From Armatimonadota bacterium (GTDB lineage Bacteria; Armatimonadota; Fimbriimonadia; Fimbriimonadales; GBS-DC): a stretch of DNA of 64,000 nucleotides. The position numbers were made by a program, and so were the translations under genes. The notes beneath the pieces were generated by a model. The model made no database searches, had not been told where the DNA came from, and saw only the letters and a list, made by a program, of their open reading frames with translations. Every line of letters starts with the position of its first letter. Position 1 is the stretch's first letter. Location: NCBI GenBank assembly GCA_023511915.1, contig JAIMAN010000005.1, positions 1 through 64,000 on the forward strand, written 5' to 3'. Positions 54,948 through 64,000 of the stretch are shown one piece after another.

Positions 54948-54985
54948 TTCCGCCCATGCTGAAGCTGACGCTTCAGCACTCCAAA
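54948..54985. repeat. 38-bp intergenic repeat copy B
   Basis: TTCCGCCCATGCTGAAGCTGACGCTTCAGCACTCCAAA; two mismatches to copy A. Confidence 0.9.
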
Positions 54986-55010
54986 TGAGGGTTAGGGTGG
55001 TGCAACGCGC

Positions 55011-55952
55011 CTACCGTCGCCAGCTGAAGGAGCGGGGCGCAGGGCGTCCACCTGCACTGGCAGACATCCGCGACGAGCCGCCGCCCGTACCACCCGCGCG
55101 CAGCGTGCTTTGCGCCAGCGACAGCAAATAGCCCTTCAGACGCTCCAAATCGCGCAGCTCCACAATCGCCAGATACTGCACCCCCTGATTGAACCGCACG
55201 CCGCTGACCCGATTGCGACGGCACAACTTCGCCAACTTGCCCGCAATCACCCAGTCGGCGGTCTTCTCGTCGATCTCGTCGCTCAAGAGCGGTCCTATCC
55301 GCCGAATCCATGTGTCCACAGGCTGCAGGTAGTGATAGTCGCCCGCGTCGATTCGGCTCTCCAAGTCGTACAGGGCGACCATATCGCGCAGCACGAGTGC
55401 GCCGACCTTGGGACCGATGCCCTTGATCTCGGTGATTTGCTGGTAGATCGGCTCCACGCGCCCCGACTGCACAATCGCCTGCTGGATGTCCATCCAGATG
55501 TTGCCAATGGTGTCTTCGGCGTACAGGCGCGCGGCGTAGCCCGCCAGCCCCTCAATCAGCCCGCGGTTCAGCTGCTCGTTGATTTTGCGCTGGTTCTCTT
55601 GGCACACCGCAACGAATGCGTTCCAGAGTTGTTCGGGCGCGTTGCCCGACGCCAGAAACGCGCTGAAGTTCGCCTTGTCGCCCCGCAGCACTTTGTCTAG
55701 CGCCTGCAGCGCGAAGCCCGAATATTCCACGCGGTCGTTCCCGCGTTTGGCGAACGCATAGTAGCCCAGCATCGCGCGGAAGGCGTAGTACGGGTCTGCC
55801 AGCGCGTCGCGCACCGCTTGACTGTCGGGCAGTTGGGTGCGCATCGCGCGCGACAGCTGCGGGAACAGCACCTCGTGCTGGAACTTCTCCGCCTTCTCGC
55901 CCGCCAGACGGTTCAGTATCGCCTCAACCTCCATCATTGTGAACTTCGCCAT
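55011..55952 (-). CDS. Uncharacterized helix-hairpin-helix (HhH-GPD-like) protein
   Basis: YQQITEIKGIGPKVGALVLRDMVALYDLES...YHYLQPVDTWIRRIGPLL resembles HhH DNA-binding modules. Confidence 0.65.
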   Translation of the reverse strand: MAKFTMMEVEAILNRLAGEKAEKFQHEVLFPQLSRAMRTQLPDSQAVRDALADPYYAFRAMLGYYAFAKRGNDRVEYSGFALQALDKVLRGDKANFSAFLASGNAPEQLWNAFVAVCQENQRKINEQLNRGLIEGLAGYAARLYAEDTIGNIWMDIQQAIVQSGRVEPIYQQITEIKGIGPKVGALVLRDMVALYDLESRIDAGDYHYLQPVDTWIRRIGPLLSDEIDEKTADWVIAGKLAKLCRRNRVSGVRFNQGVQYLAIVELRDLERLKGYLLSLAQSTLRAGGTGGGSSRMSASAGGRPAPRSFSWRR

Positions 55953-56099
55953 GTCACGCCTCCTGTAAGTTTGTGATAGTTGTTGCCCCATAAAATCGCA
56001 GATTCCGCTGGTTAGACGGCTGGAACCTTCTCGGGGTTGCTGCCGAAATCCCGCGCTGGAGACTCCCATCTATATTATACGGAAAATCGCGCGAAAAAT

Positions 56100-57221
56100 T
56101 CACCCGTAGTGCAGGAAAGGCTCGCGTCGGCGTCGGAAGGCGTCCTCGTCGCGGGCGCAGCGTTGCAGGATGCGCTCAGGCTCCGCGCCGTCCATCAGCA
56201 TGGCATGCACCTCGCGGTTCGCCAGCAGCCCCAGCGACTTGTGCGCCTCCCACTCGCGCGGATAGAGTTTGCGCAGGCAGTACGCCAGCCCGATTCCGAA
56301 GGCGAAGGGGCGCAGCTGCTCGCGATTCGTGATGAACACCGACACGCCCTGACACTCGATGCCCTTGTAGACGCTGCTGGTCGGGGTAAACACCATCGGC
56401 ACGGCGCGTGCGCCCGCGCTGGTGGGCAGCTCGTTCAGCATCCATGCCAGCGCGCGCCCATCAATCCACGGCGCGCCGACCAGCTCGAAGGGGGTGTCCG
56501 TGCCGCGCCCGACGGACAGGTTCGTGCCCTCCCACACGCCGACGCCGATATACAGGAACGCCTGTTGCAGGCGGCGCATGTTCGGCGACGGGTTCGTCCA
56601 ATACAGCCCGCAGGCGTCGTAGGTCATGTGCCGTTTCCAGCCCTCGCATGGGATGACCGTAAGGTCTGCACCGATGCCGCGCTCCGTGTTGAACATCTGC
56701 GCCAGCTCGCCGACGGTCATCCCGTGCCGCAGGGCAATCGTGTGGTAGGCGGTGAACGAGAGGCGGTCGGGGTCAGCCAAGGGTCCCTCCACCTGCCCGC
56801 CGATGGGGTTCACCCGATCCAGCACATAGAACGGGATTTTGCGCTCGGCGGCGGCTTCCATCGCCAGCCCCATCGTGGAGATGTAGGTGTAGTACCGCGC
56901 GCCGATGTCTTGGATGTCGAACAGCAGCGCGTCCAGGCTCGCCAGCTGCTGCGGGGTGGGCTTTTTGCGCTCGCCGTAGAGGCTGTAAATCGGCAGCCCT
57001 GTGCGCTCGTCGACGCCGTCGGGCACAGTCTCGTCCAGCTGCCCGCGAATGCCGTGTTCGGGGCTGAACAGCGCGCCGACCGTGATGCCCAGCCGTCGCA
57101 GCAGGTCAATTAGTGGCTCGCGTGTGGCGGTCAGCCCCGTGTGGTTGGTGATCACGCCTACTCGCGCCTTGCGCAACGGCTCCAGATGCGACTCCAGTCG
57201 GTCAATCCCGTTTCGAACCAT
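56100..57221 (-). CDS. DUF1343 / NamZ-like exo-beta-N-acetylmuramidase
   Basis: ARVGVITNHTGLTATREPLIDLLRR...ALFSPEHGIRG...LLFDIQDIGARYYTYISTMGLAMEAAAERKIPFYVLDRVNPIGG...WEGTNLSVGRGTDTPFELVGAPWI. Confidence 0.94.
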   Translation of the reverse strand: MVRNGIDRLESHLEPLRKARVGVITNHTGLTATREPLIDLLRRLGITVGALFSPEHGIRGQLDETVPDGVDERTGLPIYSLYGERKKPTPQQLASLDALLFDIQDIGARYYTYISTMGLAMEAAAERKIPFYVLDRVNPIGGQVEGPLADPDRLSFTAYHTIALRHGMTVGELAQMFNTERGIGADLTVIPCEGWKRHMTYDACGLYWTNPSPNMRRLQQAFLYIGVGVWEGTNLSVGRGTDTPFELVGAPWIDGRALAWMLNELPTSAGARAVPMVFTPTSSVYKGIECQGVSVFITNREQLRPFAFGIGLAYCLRKLYPREWEAHKSLGLLANREVHAMLMDGAEPERILQRCARDEDAFRRRREPFLHYG

Positions 57222-57320
57222 GCCTGCGCCTCCTGCGAAATTTGCCCCGCGACTCCCTTCGCGAATGGCAGGAGGAGTATACCTGCTGGCGAATTGCGCA
57301 GGCACAGGGGAGGCGTCGCC

Positions 57321-57731
57321 ATGACCGATCAGAAATTCGCTACGCTGAAGCGCAAGCTGCAGCAGGAACCGAACCACGCCGATGTGATGCACTACTTTTT
57401 TGACCACTTCGCCGACCATCAGGCGTTTATCAAGATGAGTGAGCCTGTTTCGGACGAGCAGCGGCAAAAGGCGATTCACACCATGCTGCTGATTAACCTG
57501 CAGGTGCTGCTGGGCAAGCCGAATGTCGCGCTGATTAATCCGTTCGTTCTTGCCGTACCGAAGCACCGCTTGTTGCACGGCGCGTTTCTCACAGAGGGGA
57601 TGAGTGTGGGCGCGTTCTTCTACTTCGAGGACATCGACTCGGGGCTGGTCGGCGTTTCGGGCGGGCGACTGGGCGACCAGCTTTTGACGGCGCGGTTCAC
57701 GCTGGGTTTGCTGCCGCTTAGTACCGAATAG
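57321..57731 (+). CDS. Hypothetical protein
   Basis: 136-aa ORF MTDQKFATLKRKLQQEPNHADVMHYFFDHF...; promoter-like spacing and GGAGG upstream. Confidence 0.6.
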   Translation: MTDQKFATLKRKLQQEPNHADVMHYFFDHFADHQAFIKMSEPVSDEQRQKAIHTMLLINLQVLLGKPNVALINPFVLAVPKHRLLHGAFLTEGMSVGAFFYFEDIDSGLVGVSGGRLGDQLLTARFTLGLLPLSTE

Positions 57732-58464
57732 CCATCTGCAAGCCGCGCGCGTCGTAGGCGGGGTCGCCGAGGCACAGTTCGGACTCGCCGCGGGTGTGGC
57801 GCAGTGCGCTCCATGCGAGGGCGCAGGCGTCGAGCAGGTCGTCGATGCCCGCGTGCGTGGGCGCGACTGCCTGCCGAAACGCCGTCAGCAGGCTCGCCAG
57901 CGCGTCGCCCGATTCGCCCAGCGCGCGGCGCAGGGCGTCCATCCGCACGGCTTGCCCCGCTTCCGTGCGCTTCGGGTAGGCGATGGGCGCGCCCGTCATC
58001 GCCAGAAAGCTCAGCTCAGGGTGCGCCTCCCACACCCGCGCCTGCAGGTCGGGGGTCAGCAGCGCGTCCAGCTCGCGGATGCGCGGAATCAGGTGGTACG
58101 CCTGCACGCTCAAGCCCAGCGCGCGCAGCGGCGCATACGACTCGGCGCACAGCATCGCGCGGGTCGGCGGGATGAACACGCAGCAGGCGCGCTTGCCCAG
58201 CCGCTGACGCGCGATGTGGTCGCACGGGCGCATCCGTGCCCGCCCCGACTCGTGCAGCCCAATCGGCATATCCACCGCGATTGCTCCTGCGTCGGGGTGT
58301 TGCTCCAGAATCGGCGCGAAGCGCGGGTGCAGCGCGTAGTCCAGCGTGAGGCGTCCGCCCGCTGCCTCCGCAAGGCGCACCGCCAGCCAGCCCGCCCGAC
58401 AGCCGTCCACACCCAGCGCGACGCGCGAGGATTCAGAATTGTTATTGCGTATACCTGTGCGCAC
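57718..58464 (-). CDS. DUF429 family protein (predicted RNase H-like fold)
   Basis: VALGVDGCRAGWLAVRL...AIAVDMPIGLHESGRARMRPCDHIARQRLGKRACCVFIPPTRAML...WEAHPELSFLAM. Confidence 0.85.
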   Translation of the reverse strand: MRTGIRNNNSESSRVALGVDGCRAGWLAVRLAEAAGGRLTLDYALHPRFAPILEQHPDAGAIAVDMPIGLHESGRARMRPCDHIARQRLGKRACCVFIPPTRAMLCAESYAPLRALGLSVQAYHLIPRIRELDALLTPDLQARVWEAHPELSFLAMTGAPIAYPKRTEAGQAVRMDALRRALGESGDALASLLTAFRQAVAPTHAGIDDLLDACALAWSALRHTRGESELCLGDPAYDARGLQMAIRY

Positions 58465-58583
58465 TGCGCGGGTTAATATACCAGAGGGCACGCGCGCTGC
58501 AACGCTCGGTTGCGGACGCTGAAGTCTCAGCACTTAAACGCTCCACTGCAGAAAGCCTGACCCCGCGCCGATAATGCCCGCTG

Positions 58584-59309
58584 ATGCTACGCGGACTGTA
58601 TGTGGCTGCCGAGGGAATGGCTGCCCGACAAAAAGCGCAGGACGCGATTGCCAACAATCTGGCGAATCTGAACACCACCGGCTTCAAGGCAGACCGCCCC
58701 GCCTTCGAGGCGGTCTACGAACGGCAACTGTACCGCGTGCAGGGGGCACGCTCGCAGCCGATTGGCGCGCTTTCGGCGGGGGCAATCCTGCGCGACCTCT
58801 ACACCGACCTGCAGCAGGGCGCGCTCACCACGACGGGCAACCCGCTCGATGTCGCCATCGACGGCGCGGGCTTTTTCGCAGTGCAGACCGCGCAGGGCGT
58901 CCGCTACACGCGCAACGGCGCGTTCCAACGGAATGCGGGCGGCATCCTCACCACCCGCGCGGGCGACCCCGTGCTGGGCGAGGGCAACCAGCCGATTCGT
59001 GTGCCGCCGAACGCGACCGTGCACATCGGCGAGGACGGCGCAGTGCTGGCGAACGGGGCGCGCGTCGGAAGGCTGCTGATTGTGCAGGGCGACCTCGCCA
59101 AAGCGCCCGACGGCGACTTCATCGGCGCGGCGCAACCCGTCGCCAACCCGCGCGTCGTCGCAGGCGCCCTCGAAGCCTCGAATGTGAACATGGTGCGCGA
59201 GATGGTCACGATGATCGAACTCATCCGCGCCTACGAAACGCACCAGAAAATCATCCACGCGCACGACAGCACGCTCGAACGCGCCATCAACGAACTACCG
59301 AAGGTATAG
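58584..59309 (+). CDS. flgF: Flagellar basal-body rod protein FlgF
   Basis: MLRGLYVAAEGMAARQKAQDAIANNLANLNTTGFKADRPAFE...TTGNPLDVAIDGAGFFAVQTAQGVRYTRNGAFQRN. Confidence 0.9.
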   Translation: MLRGLYVAAEGMAARQKAQDAIANNLANLNTTGFKADRPAFEAVYERQLYRVQGARSQPIGALSAGAILRDLYTDLQQGALTTTGNPLDVAIDGAGFFAVQTAQGVRYTRNGAFQRNAGGILTTRAGDPVLGEGNQPIRVPPNATVHIGEDGAVLANGARVGRLLIVQGDLAKAPDGDFIGAAQPVANPRVVAGALEASNVNMVREMVTMIELIRAYETHQKIIHAHDSTLERAINELPKV

Positions 59310-59320
59310 GAGGCAACCCG

Positions 59321-60109
59321 ATGATACGCGCACTCCACACTGCCGCCGCAGGCATGGAATCGCAGCAGTTCAATATCGATGTGATTGCGAACAACTTGGC
59401 TAATGTGAACACGAACGGCTTCAAGACCGTGCGTGCGGACTTTGAGGACTTGCTGTACCAGACGCTGCGTCCTGCAGGGGCGACGGCGGCTGGGGGCACG
59501 CAGCTGCCCAGCGGCTTGCAGGTCGGGCTGGGGTCGCGCCCAGCGGCGACCTACGGGCTGTTCACGACAGGCGCGCTGCAGGTCACGGGCAACCCGCTCG
59601 ATATGGCGATTGAGGGCGATGGCTTTTTCAAGGTGCTGCTGCCCGACGGCGCAATCGCCTACACGCGCGACGGCGGGTTCAAAATGGACGCGCAGGGCAG
59701 GCTGGTCACCTCCAACGGCTACCCGCTGGAACCCGAAATCATCATCCCGCCCGACGCCGAACAAATCATGATCGGGCGCGACGGGGTGATTAGCGTGCGG
59801 CGCGGCGGGCAAGACGGCGTCGAGGAACTCGGACAAATCACGCTCGTGCGGTTTGTGAACCCTGCGGGGCTGAATCGGATTGGCATGAACCTCTACCGCC
59901 TCACGCCCGCCGCAGGCGAACCGATTGAGGGCGCGCCCGGCACGAACGGCATCGGCAGCATCGCAAGCAGCGCGCTGGAAGCCTCGAATGTGCAAATCGT
60001 CGACGAGATGGTGCGCCTGATTATGGCGCAGCGCGCCTACGAGGTCAACTCCCGCGCGATTCAGACCGCCGACGAGATGCTCAGCGTGGCGAAGGACTTG
60101 AAGCGGTAA
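59321..60109 (+). CDS. flgG: Flagellar basal-body rod protein FlgG
   Basis: MIRALHTAAAGMESQQFNIDVIANNLANVNTNGFKTVRADFEDLLYQTLRPAG...VRLIMAQRAYEVNSRAIQTADEMLSVAKDLKR. Confidence 0.95.
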   Translation: MIRALHTAAAGMESQQFNIDVIANNLANVNTNGFKTVRADFEDLLYQTLRPAGATAAGGTQLPSGLQVGLGSRPAATYGLFTTGALQVTGNPLDMAIEGDGFFKVLLPDGAIAYTRDGGFKMDAQGRLVTSNGYPLEPEIIIPPDAEQIMIGRDGVISVRRGGQDGVEELGQITLVRFVNPAGLNRIGMNLYRLTPAAGEPIEGAPGTNGIGSIASSALEASNVQIVDEMVRLIMAQRAYEVNSRAIQTADEMLSVAKDLKR

Positions 60110-61657
60110 TCACTCCCACTCAATCGTCGCAGGCGGCTTGGAACTGAGGTCGTACAGCACGCGGTTGACGCCGGGCGCCTCGTTGCTGATGCGGTTGGCG
60201 ACGCGCAGCAGCAGGTCCCACGGCAACTCGGCAGGCTCGGCGGTCATCGCGTCCTCGCTATGCACCACGCGCAGCACAATCGGGTACTGGTAGGTGCGCT
60301 GGTCGCCCATCACGCCGACCGAGCGCACATCGGGCAGCACGGCGAACGCTTGCCAGACGCGCTGCGCCCAGCCCGTGCGGGTGAGTTCCTCGTTCAGAAT
60401 CGCGTCCGCCGCGCGCACAATCGCCAACTTCTCCGCCGTTACTTCGCCCAGCACGCGCACTGCCAAGCCCGGTCCAGGGAACGGCTGCCGCCACACGATT
60501 TCGGGGGGCAGCCCCAACTCCTGCGCGACGCGGCGCACCTCGTCCTTGAACAGGTAGCGCAGCGGCTCGATGAGTTCCATACGCATCCAGTCGGGCAGCC
60601 CGCCGACATTGTGGTGCGTCTTGATTTTCGCGGCGAGGCGCGTGCCGCTCTCGATGACATCGGGGTACAGCGTGCCCTGCGCCAAGTAGCGGCACTGCCC
60701 AATCGCGTCGGCGTGCGCTTCGAACACGCGCACGAACTCCTCGCCGATGACCTTGCGCTTCTGCTCGGGGTCAACGACGCCCCGCAGTCGCTGCAGGAAC
60801 CGCTCGCGGGCGTCCACGAAAATCAGGCGGCTGGGGAAGTGCTGCGTGAACAGCGTCCGCACCTGCTCCGCCTCGCCCGCGCGCATCAGCCCGTGATCGA
60901 CGAAGATGCAGGTGAGTTGCTCGCCGATGGCGCGTTGCACCAGCGCGGCGACCGTGCAGGAGTCGACGCCGCCGCTGACGGCGCACAGCACGCGCTCGCT
61001 GCCCACCTGCGCGCGGATGCGGGCGACGCTCTCGTCGATGAAGTTGCGCATCGTCCAGTCGCCCTTGCAGCCGCACACCGCATACAGGAACTGGCGCAGC
61101 AGGTGCATGCCGAACGGCGTGTGCGCCACTTCGGGATGGAACTGCACGCCGTAGAGATGTCGCTGCAGGTCGCCCATCGCCGCGACGGGCGTGTTCTCGG
61201 TCTCCGCCAGCACTACAAAACCTGGCGGGGGCGTCTGCACCATGTCGCCGTGGCTCATCCAGCAGGTCAGGTGGAAGTCCAGTTGCTCGAACAGCGGTTC
61301 GGCATGCACGACGGTCAGCAGCGTGCGCCCGTACTCGCGCTGTGCAGCAGGCTGCACGACGCCGCCCAGCAGGTGCGCCATCAACTGATGCCCGTAGCAG
61401 ATGCCCAGCACAGGCACGCCCAGCGTGAACAGTTCGGGGTCGACGCGCGGGGCGTTCGGCTCATAGACGCTCGCGGGACCGCCCGACAGGATAATGCCCT
61501 TTGGCTGGCGGGCGCGTAGGGCGTGCAGGGGCGTATCATACGGCAGAATCTCGCAGAACACATTGCACTCGCGCACGCGCCGCGCAATCAACTGCGTGTA
61601 TTGCCCGCCGAAGTCCAGAATCGCGACCTGCTCGTGCGCGCCGATTGGGGTCTCCAT
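60110..61657 (-). CDS. guaA: GMP synthase (glutamine-hydrolyzing)
   Basis: [20 protein letters not shown]...[20 protein letters not shown]...[23 protein letters not shown]...[15 protein letters not shown]...PPATIEWE. Confidence 0.98.
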   Translation of the reverse strand: METPIGAHEQVAILDFGGQYTQLIARRVRECNVFCEILPYDTPLHALRARQPKGIILSGGPASVYEPNAPRVDPELFTLGVPVLGICYGHQLMAHLLGGVVQPAAQREYGRTLLTVVHAEPLFEQLDFHLTCWMSHGDMVQTPPPGFVVLAETENTPVAAMGDLQRHLYGVQFHPEVAHTPFGMHLLRQFLYAVCGCKGDWTMRNFIDESVARIRAQVGSERVLCAVSGGVDSCTVAALVQRAIGEQLTCIFVDHGLMRAGEAEQVRTLFTQHFPSRLIFVDARERFLQRLRGVVDPEQKRKVIGEEFVRVFEAHADAIGQCRYLAQGTLYPDVIESGTRLAAKIKTHHNVGGLPDWMRMELIEPLRYLFKDEVRRVAQELGLPPEIVWRQPFPGPGLAVRVLGEVTAEKLAIVRAADAILNEELTRTGWAQRVWQAFAVLPDVRSVGVMGDQRTYQYPIVLRVVHSEDAMTAEPAELPWDLLLRVANRISNEAPGVNRVLYDLSSKPPATIEWE

Positions 61658-61753
61658 CGGGGAATAGGATACCATGCAATCCACGGGCGGCACAATCGCC
61701 GTCGACGCCGCGTAGCAGGAATCCCCGCGCCCGCGCCGAATGCCCATAGCGCC

Positions 61754-62971
61754 ATGCTACGCACGATATTCGGCTTCGAGATGCCGACGCGCCTGCTGTT
61801 TGGGCAGGGCGCAGTGGAGAACTTGGGCTTCGAGTGCAGTTTGAACGGTTGGGCAAGCGCGCTCATCGTCACGGACGCGGGCGTCCACAAGGCGGGGCTG
61901 ACGCAGCCAGTGGAGGCGCAGTTGCAGGCGCAGGGTGTGCGCTACCGCCACTACACGGGCGTCGTGCCGAACCCTACGATTGAGAGCATCGAGGCGGCGG
62001 TACCCGACGCGCAGGCGGTCGATGTGGTGATTGCCGTCGGCGGGGGCAGCGTGATGGACAGCGCGAAGCTCATCAACGCTATTCGCACGCACGGCGGGCG
62101 CGTGCGCGACTACGAGGGCACGGACACCGTCCCCGCGCCGTGCAAGCCGCTGGTCGCTATCCCCACCACCGCAGGCACGGGCAGCGAGGTCACTTTCATC
62201 GCGATGTTCACCGACGCGGGCAAACGCCAAAAAATGCCCGTGCTGAGTCGCCACCTCGCGCCCCACTTGGCGATTGTTGACCCTGAGATGACGCGCAACC
62301 TGCCCCCCGACGCCACCGCGCAGACGGGGCTGGACGCGCTCACGCACGCCATCGAAGCGATTGTCGACCTGCAGGCGAACCCGTTCTCGGACATGCTGGC
62401 GTTCGAGGCGATACGGCTGATCACGCGCTACTTGCCGCGCGCGGTCGCCGACGGGCGCGAGGACATCGAAGCGCGCGGGGCGATGGCGTTTGCCGCGACG
62501 ATTGCAGGCGCAGCGTTCAACAACAGCATGGTCGGGCTGGCGCACGCGATGGCGCACGCGTTGGGCGGGCTGTATGACCTCCCGCACGGGCTGTGCTGCG
62601 CGCTCGCGCTGCCGGTGGCGATGCACTTCAACCTCGAAAGCCGACGCGAGCGGTTCGAGGAAATCGCGCAGGTGATGGGCTACGCGCACACCCAATCAGA
62701 GGTCGTGCCGATGCCCGGCGCAGTGGTGCAAGGCAGCGTGTGGGACAAGACCTTCACCGCCGAAGACGCGGTTCTGCGCGTGCGCCAACTGATGAGCGAG
62801 GTCGGGCTGCCCGCGCACCTGATCGATGTCGGCGTGGAAGTTTCCGAGAGCGACTTGGAGACGCTTGCCGACCTGACGCTGGCGGACGGCTCGATTCTGT
62901 TCAATCCTGTCCCGCCGACGCGCGAGCAGGTGAAAGACCTGCTGCGCCATATCGCTACCTACACGGAGTGA
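61754..62971 (+). CDS. Iron-containing alcohol dehydrogenase
   Basis: [16 protein letters not shown]...[20 protein letters not shown]...[12 protein letters not shown]...[13 protein letters not shown]...[18 protein letters not shown]. Confidence 0.95.
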   Translation: MLRTIFGFEMPTRLLFGQGAVENLGFECSLNGWASALIVTDAGVHKAGLTQPVEAQLQAQGVRYRHYTGVVPNPTIESIEAAVPDAQAVDVVIAVGGGSVMDSAKLINAIRTHGGRVRDYEGTDTVPAPCKPLVAIPTTAGTGSEVTFIAMFTDAGKRQKMPVLSRHLAPHLAIVDPEMTRNLPPDATAQTGLDALTHAIEAIVDLQANPFSDMLAFEAIRLITRYLPRAVADGREDIEARGAMAFAATIAGAAFNNSMVGLAHAMAHALGGLYDLPHGLCCALALPVAMHFNLESRRERFEEIAQVMGYAHTQSEVVPMPGAVVQGSVWDKTFTAEDAVLRVRQLMSEVGLPAHLIDVGVEVSESDLETLADLTLADGSILFNPVPPTREQVKDLLRHIATYTE

Positions 62972-62975
62972 CCGC

Positions 62976-64000
62976 ATGCTACGGAGGGAGATTCTGGGTA
63001 TCCCGCTTGGGATTTGGCTGGGCAGCGTCGTGTACGCGCTGCTGTGCATCGTGTTGCGCTCGTACTATATCGACTACGAGGGTCTGCGGCAGATTGCGGC
63101 GGTTTCGGAGGGCATCAGTCGCGCCTCGACGACCTGGTGGAGCGGGCAGAGCGTGCTGGGCGTGCTGATGCTGTGGCTGGTCACGCTGCCGCTGAAGTTC
63201 GTGCTGCCGTTGGTGGACGCGGCGCAGAGTGTAGGCGCGCTGAGCATCTGGGCGTCGGGGCTTATCCTGTATCGGATCCTGCGCTTGGCGGGGCTAAGCG
63301 TTGGGCTGTGCGGCTGGCTCACCTTTCTGTTCTACGGCGCGAATGTCGCGTGGGTGAGCGCGACGATGTTGCCTGTGGCGGCGCTGTCGCTGCTACTGAC
63401 CGCGTGGTGGGGGCTGAACGCGATTCGCTGGCTGGCGGAGCGTGAGTTGGATGCGGCGGGCGGGACGCGGCTGGGCGTGCTGGCGGGCGTGCTGGGGCTG
63501 GTGAACCTGTTCGCGCTGCTGCCTGCGTTGGCGGTCGGCATTCTCGGGCTGCGTCGGGGCAGTGGCGCGGGGCTGTTGGGCGCGGCAGCAGGTGTCGCGC
63601 TCGTGGGCTACCTAATCGTCTACTTCGCCGTCTTGCCCAGCACGGTGCAGGTCGGCGGCGCGACGCGACCCAAACCGTCGATTGTGGAGTGGTTCTGGAC
63701 GGGCGAAGGCGCAAGCGCGGCGGACATTCCGCGCTATTCGGGGCTGTATTGGCGCGCGATGGGCGAGCAGGCACAAAACGCGATTCTCGCGCTGGGGCAG
63801 CCGTTCCGCGTGCGCGATGTGTACCAATACTATGTGCAAGGGCGGTTCATCACGCTGATCAAGGGGCTGTTTCTGCTGCTGGCGCTGGCGTTCGTGATTG
63901 TGCTGGGGGTGATACGGTTGTCGGGCGAGCGCGTGCCGACTGAGCGGCTGGTGAGTGCGGTGCGCGGCGTGGGCGGGCTTACGCTGCTGCTCGCGCTGAT
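62976..64000 (+). CDS. Multi-TM integral membrane protein, 3'-truncated by window end
   Basis: MLRREILGIPLGIWLGSVVYALLCIVLRSYYIDYEGLRQIAAVSEGISRASTTWW...; open to the end of the window, RBS-spaced after the ADH stop. Confidence 0.7.
   Translation, partial: MLRREILGIPLGIWLGSVVYALLCIVLRSYYIDYEGLRQIAAVSEGISRASTTWWSGQSVLGVLMLWLVTLPLKFVLPLVDAAQSVGALSIWASGLILYRILRLAGLSVGLCGWLTFLFYGANVAWVSATMLPVAALSLLLTAWWGLNAIRWLAERELDAAGGTRLGVLAGVLGLVNLFALLPALAVGILGLRRGSGAGLLGAAAGVALVGYLIVYFAVLPSTVQVGGATRPKPSIVEWFWTGEGASAADIPRYSGLYWRAMGEQAQNAILALGQPFRVRDVYQYYVQGRFITLIKGLFLLLALAFVIVLGVIRLSGERVPTERLVSAVRGVGGLTLLLAL

Noticed and set aside
54694-55131. 145-aa ORF spanning the repeat cluster
   Set aside because: Composed of intergenic repeats (duplicated hairpins); no domain and overlaps the HhH gene antisense.
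60260-61519. 419-aa plus-strand ORF opposite guaA
   Set aside because: Antisense shadow of guaA with no recognisable domain.
1-64000. Frequent CTGCAG palindromes
   Set aside because: Likely explained by Leu-Gln (ctg-cag) and related codon pairs and antisense equivalents; no site-specific pattern seen.

Overview
A GC-rich bacterial chromosomal window, densely packed with mostly housekeeping genes. Gene content and pseudopilin style ([31 protein letters not shown]9-DG type) suggest an Armatimonadota/Fimbriimonadia-like organism; that taxonomic placement is inference. I recognise a tRNA-Ser(GCU) and these main genes: asnS, ftsE/ftsX, an ANTAR regulator, spoVR, glpX, alaS, tdk, pdhA, infC-rpmI-rplT-pheS, cdd, nadC, a SWIM/VWA pair, two solitary DNA methyltransferases, psd, a TolC-family protein, a dockerin protein, an ARC/Mpa-type proteasomal ATPase, tkt, a MoxR-DUF58 operon, a VanW-family gene, namZ-like DUF1343, flgF/flgG and guaA. 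No complete mobile element or CRISPR array was seen. The most interesting signals are: (1) a 404-aa intein in the SpoVR coding region with LAGLIDADG motifs and an embedded LacI-like helix-turn-helix; (2) near-total avoidance of GGCC and strong avoidance of CCGG, with several residual GGCC sites at unavoidable Trp-Pro codon pairs; (3) a 107-nt out-of-frame overlap of infC and rpmI, with infC apparently starting at AUU; (4) a degenerate PTS Enzyme I-like protein without the catalytic His motif, coupled to MoxR-DUF58; (5) a SWIM-VWA pair that may be half of a MoxR/VWA-type system; (6) an isolated proteasomal ATPase; (7) a recurrent intergenic TTCCTGCC motif. All counts are by eye.
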